A DNA stretch of 64,000 bases from Agrobacterium tumefaciens (lineage in GTDB: Bacteria; Pseudomonadota; Alphaproteobacteria; Rhizobiales; Rhizobiaceae). A program made the translations under genes and the position numbers. Location of the stretch: assembly GCF_013318015.2 (NCBI RefSeq), contig NZ_CP115843.1, forward strand, positions 1 to 64,000. The letters run 5' to 3'. Every line of letters starts with the position of its first letter. Within the stretch, counting starts at the first letter, position 1. Below are positions 9,612 through 18,668 of the stretch, piece after piece. The notes under the pieces are model-generated. The model worked only from the letters and a program-made list of their open reading frames with translations. It did not search any database and had not been told where the DNA came from.

Positions 9612-9667
9612 ACCGACTTAGCGGTGAAGCTCTTGATAGGAATCGAACCGTCGGTGCGCCAGTCCCT

Positions 9668-10552
9668 TCACACACGCAGTGCATCGATGACGGCGCGCAG
9701 GCCAGCCGACAGGTATTTTCGCGTCGGGTAATAGAGATAGAGCCAGTCCTCGGGCGCACTCCAGGATGCCAGGCATTCGATCATGCTGCCGTTCTGGACA
9801 TAGGGACGCGCGCGCTCTTCCCAGACGTAAGCCAGCCCCACGCCCGAAAGTGCCGCCTCGACCATCAGTTCATGGTCATCGAGCGACAGAGATCCGGTCG
9901 GCTCGAATTCGATGATCTTGCCAGCGCGGCTGAACTCCCAAGGGTAGGGTTTGCCGCTTGGATAGATATTGCGAATACAGACATGGTGACGCAAATCATC
10001 CGGGGTTTTGGGGCGCGGATAACGTTCGAAATAGCTTGTTGAGCCCACGACGGCAAACCGAAGCCGCGGTTTGATCTTCACGGCGGTCATGCCATCGCGC
10101 AGACTTTCTCCAAGACGGATGCCGGCATCGAACCCCTCCTCCACAATGTCGACAAGGCGGTCGGTAGCGACGATTTCCAGCTGAAGCCCGGGATTTTCTG
10201 CAATCAGAGGACCGATGACTGACCGGAATACGAACGGTGCGACCGAATTGGGCGCATTGATGCGAACCTTGCCAAAAGGCGTATCGCGAAACTGGTTGAG
10301 GGCATCGAGCGCCGAGCCGATCTCGCCGAAGGCGGGCGACAGTTGCGCAAGCAACATTGCCCCGGCATCAGTCAGCGACACGCTGCGGGTCGTTCGATTG
10401 AGCAGACGAATGCCGACGCGTGCCTCGAGATTACCCACCGCATGGCTGATCGCCGAGGCCGTCACCCCGCGCTCTTCACCGGCACGGCGAAAGTTGCGGT
10501 GACGGACGACCGCATCGAAGGCCGCGAGTTCAGAGAGATCCGTACTGCGCAT
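9668..10552 (-). CDS. LysR-family transcriptional regulator
   Basis: The protein has about 294 aa. It has an N-terminal helix-turn-helix (LSELAAFDAVVRHRNFRRAG, then GVTASAISHAVGNLEARVG) and a LysR substrate domain with FGKVRINAPNSVAPFVF. I prefer the ATG at 10552. An in-frame TTG two codons upstream is possible. It is divergent from the VOC-SDR-ABM-SDR gene run that starts at 10670 and probably regulates it. The style (HRNFRRAG, RVGIRLLNRTTRSVSLT) is that of regulators found beside small oxidoreductases in proteobacteria. Confidence 0.92.
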   Translation of the reverse strand: MRSTDLSELAAFDAVVRHRNFRRAGEERGVTASAISHAVGNLEARVGIRLLNRTTRSVSLTDAGAMLLAQLSPAFGEIGSALDALNQFRDTPFGKVRINAPNSVAPFVFRSVIGPLIAENPGLQLEIVATDRLVDIVEEGFDAGIRLGESLRDGMTAVKIKPRLRFAVVGSTSYFERYPRPKTPDDLRHHVCIRNIYPSGKPYPWEFSRAGKIIEFEPTGSLSLDDHELMVEAALSGVGLAYVWEERARPYVQNGSMIECLASWSAPEDWLYLYYPTRKYLSAGLRAVIDALRV

Positions 10553-10669
10553 TGTCAAATCTCACTCATCATTGAGAGGAAGATTATCTCTCTAATCCTG
10601 ATCGTTGAAAAGGTCCAGATTTCTCCTCGCAAACCGGCGCTTGTGCCGGACCACACAGGAGATAGGACA

Positions 10670-11131
10670 ATGGCCGACTTCATTCCTCCCGCCCACAACA
10701 CTGCATCACCCTTTGCCGACATGCGCGGTCATCACGTTGCCGTCCGCACGCCGGACCTCGAAACCGCAAAGCGCTGGTATGTCGAGAAACTCGACTTCCG
10801 TGTCGTTGCCGAATGGGACTACGCCGACGAACAATTGGCCTATCTCGCACCCGCGACTGACGACCATTTCTATGTGGAAATCCTGGGTGGCGGCGATCCG
10901 GCGCCGGCGGAGGTCCGCCCTTATACCGATCTCGGCGATAGCCTCAAATATGCCGGCTACCACCATTTCTGCCTGAATGTCGCAAGCGTCGACGCCACTG
11001 TCGAGGAATTGCGGGCGCGCGGCGTCACCATCGTGACCGAGCCGTTCGAGCTTTTGGCAATCAGCCGCCGCCTCGCCTTCTTCTGCGATCCCTTCGGCAA
11101 TCTGATCGAGCTGGCGGAAGTCCTGCCGTGA
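10670..11131 (+). CDS. VOC-family (glyoxalase/dioxygenase fold) protein
   Basis: The 153-aa protein is a single vicinal-oxygen-chelate domain of two beta-alpha-beta-beta-beta modules. The metal ligands expected in glyoxalase I-like members are visible: His in GHHVAVRTPDLETAKRWY, Glu in DDHFYVEILGG, His in GYHHFCLNV and Glu in FGNLIELAEV. It could isomerise, cleave or simply bind a small metabolite. The start is set by AGGAGATAGGACA before the ATG. It opens a co-directional run with SDR, ABM and SDR genes. Confidence 0.88.
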   Translation: MADFIPPAHNTASPFADMRGHHVAVRTPDLETAKRWYVEKLDFRVVAEWDYADEQLAYLAPATDDHFYVEILGGGDPAPAEVRPYTDLGDSLKYAGYHHFCLNVASVDATVEELRARGVTIVTEPFELLAISRRLAFFCDPFGNLIELAEVLP

Positions 11132-11193
11132 CCCTTTCTCACCCGGCTGGCCGTCACGGCATCGCGATGGCCAGCACATCAGGAGAATATCCC

Positions 11194-11859
11194 ATGACGA
11201 ACTCCATCATGATTATCGGCGCCGGCCCCGGCATCGGGCAGGCCGTTGCGGAGAAATTCGGGCGGGAAGGCTGGCATGTCGTGCTCACCGCTCGCAATGC
11301 CGATCGTCTCACCGGTCTGTCCAGAACCCTTTCCGGGCAAGGTCTCCACGTCTCGACTTTGCAAGCTGATGCGACCAACCCGGTCGCACTGCGCAAGGCG
11401 GTCGCCGAGGGCGACCGCCTGTCCGGCGGGCTGACGGCGGTCCTTTTCAATGCCGCGTTCGTGCGTGAACAGGATCTGTTCAGCATGCGCGACGATGAGG
11501 TCACGGACGACCTCGCCACCAATGTCGCTGCCGGCCTTCACACGATCCGGGCATCCGTTGAGTTGTTCGGTGCCCGCGGCGGTACGATCCTGGTCACAGG
11601 TGGCGGCCTCGCTGTCTCACCCCATGCCGGCTATGCCAGTCTCGGCCTTGGCAAGGCGGCCCTTAGAAATGTCGTCGAAGGTCTGGCCGGCCCTCTCGCC
11701 GAACGCGGCATCCGCATCGCGGTGGCGACAATCGCCACACTCGTCGGCCCCGGATCGACAGAGGCGAGAGAGGCAGCCGACACAATCTGGACGCTGGCGA
11801 CGGACCCGACCGCAGGGTGGGAAGCCGTTTACCCCGCAGACGCCTTCAAGGGAGACTGA
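11194..11859 (+). CDS. Short-chain dehydrogenase/reductase (SDR), divergent type
   Basis: The 221-aa protein has a Rossmann N-terminus (SIMIIGAGPGIGQAVAEKFG) instead of the classical TGxxxGIG, and VVLTARNADRL. The NNAG motif is altered to FNAAFVREQD. The active-site region reads LAVSPHAGYASLGLGKAALR, which keeps Tyr and Lys but with a YxxxxxxK-like spacing, so catalysis may differ from classical SDRs. AGGAGAATAT precedes the ATG. The gene lies 62 bases after the VOC gene and its stop is one base before the ABM gene. Confidence 0.82.
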   Translation: MTNSIMIIGAGPGIGQAVAEKFGREGWHVVLTARNADRLTGLSRTLSGQGLHVSTLQADATNPVALRKAVAEGDRLSGGLTAVLFNAAFVREQDLFSMRDDEVTDDLATNVAAGLHTIRASVELFGARGGTILVTGGGLAVSPHAGYASLGLGKAALRNVVEGLAGPLAERGIRIAVATIATLVGPGSTEAREAADTIWTLATDPTAGWEAVYPADAFKGD

Positions 11860-11860
11860 C

Positions 11861-12166
11861 ATGACCGAAACGTTGACTTTGATTGCCAGGCTGACGGCCA
11901 AGCCGGGCTGTGCCGCGACGCTTGGCGAAGCGTTGCAGGCTCTGGTCTTACCGACCCGCGCCGAGGGGGGATCGATCGACTATCACCTGCACCGCGACAA
12001 CCATGATCCCAGCGTCTGGATTCTCTATGAGAACTGGCGATCGCGCGCTGATCTCGATGCGCATTTTGAGCAGCCCTACACCAAAGCCGTCATGGCGCGC
12101 TTTCCGGAGCTGCTGGCCCGCGACATGGAATTGACATTCTGCACCATCACATCGCCGCGCCCTTGA
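11861..12166 (+). CDS. Antibiotic biosynthesis monooxygenase (ABM) domain protein
   Basis: The 101-aa protein is one ABM/YgiN-like ferredoxin fold: TLTLIARLTAKPGCAATLGE, GSIDYHLHRDNHDPSVWILY, ENWRSRADLDAHFEQPY. Such small dimers act as cofactor-free quinol monooxygenases or heme-type dioxygenases. Starting at the ATG after GGGAGACTGAC, it follows the SDR gene with almost no gap, so they are co-translated. The run VOC-SDR-ABM-SDR suggests handling of quinones or reactive carbonyls (inference). Confidence 0.88.
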   Translation: MTETLTLIARLTAKPGCAATLGEALQALVLPTRAEGGSIDYHLHRDNHDPSVWILYENWRSRADLDAHFEQPYTKAVMARFPELLARDMELTFCTITSPRP

Positions 12167-12216
12167 GCCCCCGGCCCAACGCTTTCCCCATCAATCCAGC
12201 ATCAAGGAACACCCTC

Positions 12217-13050
12217 ATGAAAATCTGGTTCATCACCGGCGCCTCGCGCGGCTTTGGCGCCCTCGTCACCACACGCGCTCTTGCACAGGGCGACGCCGTC
12301 GTCGCTACCGCCCGCAATCCCAAAGCGATCACCGATCGGTTCGGCGAGCATCCCAACCTGCTTCCGGTCGTCCTCGATGTGACCGACGACAGACAGGCAA
12401 CCACAGCGGTCAAAGCAGGGATCGAGCGCTTCGGCCGCATCGATATCCTGCTCAACAATGCTGGGTTCGGATTGATGGGTGCCGTCGAAGAAGCAACCGT
12501 GGCTGAGGTCGAGGCTGTATACCGCACCAACGTCTTTGGTCTCCTCAACGTGACCCGCGCCGTCCTGCCCTTTATGCGCCGGGCCCGTTCCGGCCGCATC
12601 CTGAATATCTCGTCGATCGGCGGCTATCGCGGCGCAGCAGGTTTCGGGGTTTACTCCTCGACCAAATTCGCCGTCGAGGGGCTGAGCGAAGCCCTGCATG
12701 ACGAACTGGCGCCGCTTGGCATCCATGTCACCGTCATCGAGCCGGGTTATTTCCGCACGGATTTCCTCGACAGTTCGTCCTTGTCGGTGAGCGGCAATAT
12801 CATTGGCGACTACGAAGCGACCGCTGGCAAGGTCCGCACGATAGCGGCCGGACTCAGCCACAACCAGCCGGGCAACCCTCAAAAACTGGCAGAGGTCCTG
12901 ATCGCCTTCGCTGACGCCCCCAATCCGCCGGTCCGCCTCCCGCTCGGTAGTGATACCGTCGCAGCGATCGAAAAGAAGCATGCACAGGACAACGCCATTC
13001 TCTCCGAATGGCGCGCCGTCTCGGTCTCGACCGACTTCGCCGTTGACTAA
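12217..13050 (+). CDS. Short-chain dehydrogenase/reductase
   Basis: The 277-aa classical SDR has TGASRGFGALVTTRAL (NAD(P)-binding), NNAGFGLMGAVEE, the active-site Ser in LNISSIGGYRG and the catalytic pair in VYSSTKFAVEGLSEAL (YxxxK). The shape matches the SDR subgroup often annotated as oxidoreductase or 3-oxoacyl reductase-like. AAGGAACACCCTC before the ATG sets the start. It ends the run from 10670 and is followed by a strong hairpin at 13080. Confidence 0.92.
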   Translation: MKIWFITGASRGFGALVTTRALAQGDAVVATARNPKAITDRFGEHPNLLPVVLDVTDDRQATTAVKAGIERFGRIDILLNNAGFGLMGAVEEATVAEVEAVYRTNVFGLLNVTRAVLPFMRRARSGRILNISSIGGYRGAAGFGVYSSTKFAVEGLSEALHDELAPLGIHVTVIEPGYFRTDFLDSSSLSVSGNIIGDYEATAGKVRTIAAGLSHNQPGNPQKLAEVLIAFADAPNPPVRLPLGSDTVAAIEKKHAQDNAILSEWRAVSVSTDFAVD

Positions 13051-13079
13051 TGACGACGCTCGTCTGGTTAAACTTCTTC

Positions 13080-13110
13080 CGATGGGAGGCCGCTTTCGGG
13101 CCTCCCATCG
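13080..13110 (+). terminator. Hairpin after the VOC-SDR-ABM-SDR run
   Basis: CGATGGGAGGCC (13080-13091) and GGCCTCCCATCG (13099-13110) form a perfect 12-bp stem with a 7-base loop. It lies 30 bases after the SDR stop. No T-tract follows, so it may stop or stabilise transcripts rather than act as a classical intrinsic terminator. Confidence 0.6.
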
Positions 13111-13203
13111 CCTTGAGCAGATTTGCACGCAACGATTTGCCGTTATTGGTCGCGGCGTCGGCTAAAAACCTCTGCGAATTAGCGTTTCTCGCCTGTACGC
13201 CTC

Positions 13204-14118
13204 TCAGCTCCAGCGCGGTGGCGTCCCAATGTGATCTTTCAGCGCTAGTGTGAATGCCTTGACCTTGGCAGATGGTACCTGAAGCGCGCGTAGAAGATAA
13301 ATTCCGTTGGCCGCTTCATTCCATCTTTCGCCCGATAACGGTAGGCGTACAAGATCACCCACCTTCACCGAAGGTCCCGATACCCAGCTCGGCAGGAACG
13401 CCACACCCATCCCCGCTAGTGCAGCCCCGTTCAGCGCTTCAAAATCATCGGACCGGAATACAACGCGCTCACACGCTTCCCCGGTCGGCGCGCCAAGAAT
13501 GCTAGACCACTCAAGAAGATCGTTGCCATGGAGCTTGTCGAGAAGGCGATGATTGCGAAGCTCGTCTTCGCTTTCCGGCACGCCGTGATGCTCAACATAG
13601 GCCGGGCTTGCCACGAGTATCCGATCGAGGGGTGCCAGTTTGGTTGCGATCAACGTGCTGTCGGGCAGTTCCCCCATTCTCACCACCAGATCAAGTCGCT
13701 CCGCGACCGGGTCGGCCAGTCGTTCGGTCAAGTCCAGCTCAACATGCAAGCCTGGATATTGCCACGCAAGCGATGCCAAGACAGGAATGACATACCGCTT
13801 TCCGAAGGTCGGGAAGCAGGCGATACGCAAAGTGCCACTGACCTCACTATCGAATGCCGTCACCTCGGCATGCGTATCGGCCAGATCGTCGAGCAGGCGC
13901 TGCGCACGCTCGAAGAGGTGACGGCCCGCGTCCGTTAATGACAGTGCCCGTGTTGAGCGGACAAGGAGAGGCACCCCCAGATCCTGCTCGAGCGCATCGA
14001 TCTGCCGCACAACAGCCGAGGGAGTGACAGCCCGACGCCTGGACGCAGCTGAAAAGCTGCCGGCGCGGACGACGTCAACGTATACCGCCAGATGTTCAGC
14101 GAAGCGTGGATCCCTCAT
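13204..14118 (-). CDS. LysR-family transcriptional regulator
   Basis: The 304-aa protein has the LysR helix-turn-helix (LAVYVDVVRAGSFSAASRRR, then AVTPSAVVRQIDALEQDLG) and an effector domain (GTLRIACFPTFGKRYVIPVL). It is divergent from the SRPBCC-like gene at 14237 across 118 bases and is its likely regulator. Confidence 0.93.
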   Translation of the reverse strand: MRDPRFAEHLAVYVDVVRAGSFSAASRRRAVTPSAVVRQIDALEQDLGVPLLVRSTRALSLTDAGRHLFERAQRLLDDLADTHAEVTAFDSEVSGTLRIACFPTFGKRYVIPVLASLAWQYPGLHVELDLTERLADPVAERLDLVVRMGELPDSTLIATKLAPLDRILVASPAYVEHHGVPESEDELRNHRLLDKLHGNDLLEWSSILGAPTGEACERVVFRSDDFEALNGAALAGMGVAFLPSWVSGPSVKVGDLVRLPLSGERWNEAANGIYLLRALQVPSAKVKAFTLALKDHIGTPPRWS

Positions 14119-14236
14119 CTTTGCCTACGACGCAAAACCGTTCCGACCATTCAGTTGGTTATCATCCAAGGTCATCAGGAGCACATTCCTTCTCGTCAAC
14201 GGGCAATTTTGCTCACCAAACAGAAGGAACACACCT

Positions 14237-14773
14237 ATGGTCAAGATCCTTGATACAATTCTCTCACAATCCGCCTATTCCGCAGAGATCGACATTCCGC
14301 TCGAAAAGATCGACATTGCCGATTGGCTCTTCAACCTACCCGAAGCGGAATATCTTCGCTGTTGCCCGCCTGACCATATTGCCGCAGGCGTCACCTGGAC
14401 TGACGACGGCCGTCGGATGTCGATCAATGTCGAGCAGATCGGCTCAGGCCTAGTGGTACAGCACTATGTGGCCGAAGCCGCCGAACCAACCTATTGCCGG
14501 ATGAACTCGATCTCGGATGTCTTCACCGCCAGTGGCAGAACTCAGGTCAATGTCGTCTGGGAACTGATCGCTGAGAAAATCGATGACGGCAGGACGCGCT
14601 ACACCAACAAGGTCACAGCGCATCCAACCGATGCGTTCATGAAGTTCATCGAAGACCATGGGGTCGCTTACGAAGATGCTGCAGCCGCCCGTCAGGCCGC
14701 AGGTGGTGACCACAACAGCCGCGAAACGCCACTGTTCGCTGCCAGCATCGCCCGGCGCGCGCTTTCGAAGTAA
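14237..14773 (+). CDS. SRPBCC-like small protein of unknown function
   Basis: The 178-aa protein has features of a START/SRPBCC-like fold: an N-terminal strand-rich half with SAEIDIPLEKIDIADWLF, and a late motif TRYTNKVTAHPTDAFMKFIE resembling the closing helix region of polyketide-cyclase-like proteins. No catalytic residues are assigned. The ATG at 14237 follows AGAAGGAAC. It is the first gene opposite a LysR regulator, followed 14 bases later by the fragment of a quinone oxidoreductase, with which it probably once formed an operon. Confidence 0.6.
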   Translation: MVKILDTILSQSAYSAEIDIPLEKIDIADWLFNLPEAEYLRCCPPDHIAAGVTWTDDGRRMSINVEQIGSGLVVQHYVAEAAEPTYCRMNSISDVFTASGRTQVNVVWELIAEKIDDGRTRYTNKVTAHPTDAFMKFIEDHGVAYEDAAAARQAAGGDHNSRETPLFAASIARRALSK

Positions 14774-14787
14774 GGGAGGAACATGCG

Positions 14788-14940
14788 ATGAAAGCGATCG
14801 TCTTTGATGAATTCGGAAGCTCGGATGTTCTACGGCGTGCCGAAGCACCCATGCCTGAAGTGCGTCCCAACGACCTTCAGGTGAAGGTTATGGCGGCAGG
14901 TGTCAATCGCGCCGACCTTCTTTAACTCGAAGGCGTCTAT
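14788..14940 (+). pseudogene. N-terminal fragment of a zinc/quinone-type oxidoreductase
   Basis: The reading MKAIVFDEFGSSDVLRRAEA through VMAAGVNRADLL is the start of an MDR-superfamily quinone reductase of normally ~325 aa. It meets an in-frame TAA at 14923, where the family has Gln (CAA to TAA would explain it). The frame continues briefly with LEGVYG before homology ends near 14940. A good ribosome-binding site (GGGAGGAACATGCG) remains. The rest of the gene is missing and unrelated SRAP sequence follows. Confidence 0.8.
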
Positions 14941-15391
14941 GGAGCAGCGTTGCCTCGTCCCTGTCACCAGTTTTGCCGAGCCGGATCCGGCCAGCAAACA
15001 GGAAGGCGGCAATGTGCCCAATGCCTGGTTTGCCCGCGATGACGAGAAATCGCTGATGTTTTTTGCGGGAATCCATGTGCCGCGCTGGCAAAGTGTGCGG
15101 AAGGTCAGGGACGGCCTCACGACCGACGATCTCTATGGTTTTCTGACCACAGATCCCAACGATCTCGTGAAACCGATCCATGAGAAAGCCATGCCGGTTC
15201 TGTTGCTGAAGAAAGAGGACACGGACATCTGGATGCGGGCGCCGTGGGACGAGGTAAAACATCTTGTCCGTCCGCTTCCGAATGATGCGCTGATCATTCT
15301 GTCGCGTGAGCCCGATGGATCATCGATCGTGTCGAAATCCGGTGAGCCTGTAACGCACTGGCCTTCCGAGATCTCGTCGATGCGGCGCTGA
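14940..15391 (+). pseudogene. SRAP (SOS-response peptidase, YedK-like) fragment lacking its N-terminus
   Basis: From RCLVPVTSFAEPDP onward the sequence matches the C-terminal two thirds of SRAP-domain proteins (FFAGIHVPRW, YGFLTTDPND, IHEKAMPVLL, WMRAPWDEV). The family's essential Cys2 and first ~90-100 residues are absent. An ORF can be read from 14900, but its first residues come from the fused oxidoreductase DNA in another frame. Without the catalytic Cys it cannot cross-link abasic sites, so it is called a truncated pseudogene. Confidence 0.75.
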
Positions 15392-15466
15392 TCGGCTTCG
15401 ATCGCCGCGAGTCTTTCACACTTCCTCCGCGGAACTCACTCCGCTTGGTTAGAACTCCTGCGTCGC

Positions 15467-16369
15467 CTATTTGGGCACGTCCGTCCCAAATTCATCGATC
15501 AGCGCTTCGACGAAGCTTCGTACCTTGGCGGTAGGCCGGCGCCCGACGGGGTAAATCACGTGCATTGGACGAGACGGACCCTCGTGGTCGGGCAGCACCT
15601 GGACGAGTCGCCCGGCAGTGATTTCTGCGTTCAGCACACTTTCCGGCCCCAACGTGATGCCATAGCCTGCGATCGAGGCATGCAACAAGGCCTTCCAGTC
15701 GTTGCTACGGATTCTACCGCTGATGCGCACCTCCTCGCTTTTGCCGCTGCGAGTGAACTGCCAGCGGCAGGGAGTCGAGGACGGCCCGTCGCCATAGGCA
15801 AGGCAATCATGCTGCTCCAGATCCAGTGGAATTCGAGGGGTGCCGCGCCGGATAAGATAGTCCGGAGACGCACATGCAATCAGCCGATAGGGAGCGAGAG
15901 GAAGCGCGATCAGCGACGAGTCTTCGACCTCGCCGATCCTTACCATCACCTCGAACCCCTCCTCCAACGGATCAACGAAACGGTCGTTGAGAGTAAGGTC
16001 TATTCGCATGTCCGGATAGCGATCGAGATAGCGCGTCACGAACGGCGCCAGACTAAAGGCACCGAAGGTCACCGGAGCATTGACCCGCAGCACGCCTTTT
16101 GGCTGGGAACGCATATCAAGTGCAACGGATTCAGCCGCCTCGACGTCTGAAAGCAGCTGCTTGCAGCGGTCATAGAAGACCCTTCCCACGTCGGTCAGAC
16201 TTTGTCGCCGCGTCGTACGGTGAAGCAACGCCGTCCCAAGTCGGTCCTCCAGGAACACAACATGTTTGGCGACCATTTGGGGTGACATTCCCATGGCCTT
16301 AGCTGTGGCGGCAAAAGAGCCCAGGTCGGAGGCTTTGACAAAAACAGCCATGCTCGAAAGTTTGTCCAA
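15467..16369 (-). CDS. LysR-family transcriptional regulator
   Basis: The 300-aa protein has a helix-turn-helix (SSMAVFVKASDLGSFAATAK, then GMSPQMVAKHVVFLEDRLG) and a LysR effector domain (GVLRVNAPVTFGAFSLAPFV). The family-like start MDKLSSM requires a TTG start at 16369. The alternative ATG is six codons inside. It is divergent from the reductase at 16471 with a 101-base gap and is its likely regulator. Confidence 0.92.
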   Translation of the reverse strand: MDKLSSMAVFVKASDLGSFAATAKAMGMSPQMVAKHVVFLEDRLGTALLHRTTRRQSLTDVGRVFYDRCKQLLSDVEAAESVALDMRSQPKGVLRVNAPVTFGAFSLAPFVTRYLDRYPDMRIDLTLNDRFVDPLEEGFEVMVRIGEVEDSSLIALPLAPYRLIACASPDYLIRRGTPRIPLDLEQHDCLAYGDGPSSTPCRWQFTRSGKSEEVRISGRIRSNDWKALLHASIAGYGITLGPESVLNAEITAGRLVQVLPDHEGPSRPMHVIYPVGRRPTAKVRSFVEALIDEFGTDVPK

Positions 16370-16470
16370 GATTGCCCGCTTACAGTTGGGAATGCCTGCT
16401 TGAATTGGCGATTTATCTCAATGTGGCACTCAATTAAACCCATGTTTGTGAAATTAATCGGAGAGACATC

Positions 16471-17097
16471 ATGAAAATTGGAATTATTGGGGCAGGCATG
16501 GTTGGCCGTGCCATCGGCAAGCTCGCTGTTGCTTTGGGCCATTCTGTCATGCTGAGCAATTCTCGCGGCCCTCAGACCCTGTTCAGCTTGAGCCGGAGCA
16601 TGGGGTGCCAAGTAGGAACGGTCGAGGAGGCCGCCGCTTTTGGCGAACTCCTCGTCATCGCCATTCCACTCGCAGCCTATCGGTCTATCCCAGTTGAGCC
16701 ACTTGAGGGCAAACTGGTGATCGACACGAACAATTACTACTTCGAACGAGACGGCCACATTCCAGAACTGGACTCAGGCGAGACGACGACAAGCGAAATT
16801 CTCGCGCGCCACCTGCCGCGATCGCGGATCGTCAAGGCATTCAATGCCATCATCATGGACGATCTTGAAAAGGATGGACAGCCGGCTGGATCGTCGGGAC
16901 GTCGAGGTCTCCCTCTGGCTGGCGACAATTCTACCGACAAGGCGGTCGTCGCAAGGCTCTATGACCAGTTCGGCTTCGATGCAGTGGATGCAGGCCTTCT
17001 TGCCGAGGGATGGCGGTTCGAGCGCGGCAGGCCGGTTTATTGTGTGCCGATGGCTGCCGATCGCCTAAACGATGAGCTTGCGAAAACGATCCGCTAG
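16471..17097 (+). CDS. NADPH-dependent F420 reductase-like / NAD(P)-binding protein
   Basis: The 208-aa protein starts with a Rossmann motif (KIGIIGAGMVGRAIGKLAVA) and has HSVMLSNSRGPQTL, DTNNYYFERDG and IVKAFNAIIMDDLEKDG. This is the profile of the F420H2:NADP oxidoreductase-like family, which in proteobacteria lacks F420 partners and probably acts as an NADPH-dependent reductase. GGAGAGACATC precedes the ATG. It is opposite a LysR gene. Confidence 0.85.
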   Translation: MKIGIIGAGMVGRAIGKLAVALGHSVMLSNSRGPQTLFSLSRSMGCQVGTVEEAAAFGELLVIAIPLAAYRSIPVEPLEGKLVIDTNNYYFERDGHIPELDSGETTTSEILARHLPRSRIVKAFNAIIMDDLEKDGQPAGSSGRRGLPLAGDNSTDKAVVARLYDQFGFDAVDAGLLAEGWRFERGRPVYCVPMAADRLNDELAKTIR

Positions 17098-17594
17098 ATC
17101 GGTCCCGGAAGCGGCAAGGCGTCAGCTTTACATAGTCGAAGAGCAGAACCAACTGCGGAGCCGACTGCGCTCGTCCCCGCAGTTTCAATACCGAAGCAGC
17201 CAGCCTTCGCAGACCTTTCATCCAGAACCGCTTCAAGATCTGCCTGATTTCGGTTGTTACAAGCGCCCAAACAGGAAATGGGCATACCAGCTGTAGCGAG
17301 CAGCGCGAAAGCCGTTCGCCTCCCGCAAGACCGGTAAAAAGGGTTGACGCAGAAGGTTTGAGCATGGCGACAGCAAAGCCGGAAACCGAGACCGACAGCC
17401 CGGGGCTAGCGGGCCCGCATCTGAAATCTATGCCTCCGCCGTACCGCCTTATGCGGACTGGCACTGCCGTCGAAAACCGCGTCACCATGGTGGGTGATTT
17501 CTGGCATTCTCACAACACCGCTGTCTTAGGCCATGGACAACCAAGAAAGTCCATTTGATAATGAAATCGTATTCTAAATTATGGATCGTACAGA
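17098..17594. other. Gap with no recognised gene
   Basis: About 500 bases between the reductase and the AraC gene. Open frames exist on both strands (for example minus 16931-17488), but none has a recognisable domain, a good start signal or family-like composition. Nothing supportable is seen apart from a presumed promoter for the AraC gene near its right end. Confidence 0.4.
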
Positions 17595-18515
17595 ATGGAT
17601 GCTTTGACCGACGTAGTGCAACTGCTAAGACCTAAGACAGTCCTCATGGGCAGCATGGTGGCATATGGAGATTGGGGAGTTCAGGTTCCGCCGCAATCTG
17701 GTCCAATGTTATATTTTATTATGGAAGGCTCGGCGCAGTTTCGCGCCAGCCATGGCGAAACAACGTCGCTGGAGACTGGCGATTTTATCCTGTCGGGAAA
17801 TCCCACAGCCGACACATTCTTCAGCCGGCCTGACCAAGAGATCGTATTCTCCGATGAAGAGTTCAAGGCGCTCAACACGGTCGACGGAGAAATTAGGGTC
17901 GGCCAGGTTGGGTCGGAAACTCCGACGCGTATTATTGGCGGGTGCATACTCTGCGATCCAACGAATGCCGACTTGTTATCAGAGCTGCTGCCCACGCTTG
18001 TCCATGTCCGCGCTGAAGAGGGAATCGGAGCCCGTCTCGGCAACCTCATCGCTTACATACGTGATGAAGCGGCCAACTCCCGGGCTGGAAGTGACCTCAT
18101 TTTGTCGCGGCTTTTGGAGGTCCTGCTTATCGAAACGTTGCGGCGCGAAGCCTCGACACTTCCAAACCCCGGAATGTTGCGTGGCCTTTCCGATCCCCAG
18201 CTTGCTCGGGCCATCAGCGACATTCATTCAGACGTCCGCCGCGGCTGGACGATCGCCGAGCTAGCACAACGAGCCGGAATGTCGCGTTCGGCCTTTGCCC
18301 GGAAATTCTCTGCGGCTGTTGGCCTCGCACCCGTTGAGTACCTTCTCAGATGGCGGATGGCCATCGCCAAGGACACATTGCGACATAGCCGGAGATCGTT
18401 AGAGGAAGTCGCCGAAAAGGTGGGCTACCAATCTGCCAGCGCCTTCAGCACTGCGTTCAGTCAGAGGGTCGGGTGTCCACCGAGCGAATTTGCGCGGATG
18501 GCAGGTGCGACCTAG
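17595..18515 (+). CDS. AraC-family regulator with N-terminal cupin
   Basis: The 306-aa protein has an AraC_binding/cupin_6-type sensor (PMLYFIMEGSAQFRASHGE, LETGDFILSG) and two C-terminal AraC helix-turn-helix units (GWTIAELAQRAGMSRSAFAR and SLEEVAEKVGYQSASAFSTA, followed by VGCPPSEF). It is co-directional with the SDR gene at 18669, which it probably activates. This arrangement is common in proteobacteria. Confidence 0.93.
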   Translation: MDALTDVVQLLRPKTVLMGSMVAYGDWGVQVPPQSGPMLYFIMEGSAQFRASHGETTSLETGDFILSGNPTADTFFSRPDQEIVFSDEEFKALNTVDGEIRVGQVGSETPTRIIGGCILCDPTNADLLSELLPTLVHVRAEEGIGARLGNLIAYIRDEAANSRAGSDLILSRLLEVLLIETLRREASTLPNPGMLRGLSDPQLARAISDIHSDVRRGWTIAELAQRAGMSRSAFARKFSAAVGLAPVEYLLRWRMAIAKDTLRHSRRSLEEVAEKVGYQSASAFSTAFSQRVGCPPSEFARMAGAT

Positions 18516-18668
18516 ATCACTTTGGTCATCGCCAATTCAGAGAAGAAATGAAGAGCCAACAAACAGCGCGATTAGGACGATACAAAACGCATAAAGGACG
18601 ATCGATTATGGTTCGTCTTGGTTTTCAGATTTAGAAGGAACCATCCTAAAAACAAATTGGAGGTTCCA

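Noticed and set aside
12202..13128. 308-aa minus-strand open frame
   Set aside because: Antisense to a clear SDR gene with intact catalytic motifs, and there is no ribosome-binding site or recognisable domain.
16931..17488. 185-aa minus-strand frame spanning the gap before the AraC gene
   Set aside because: It has some hydrophobic stretches, but it overlaps the reductase gene and shows no family motif. Kept only as a gap note.
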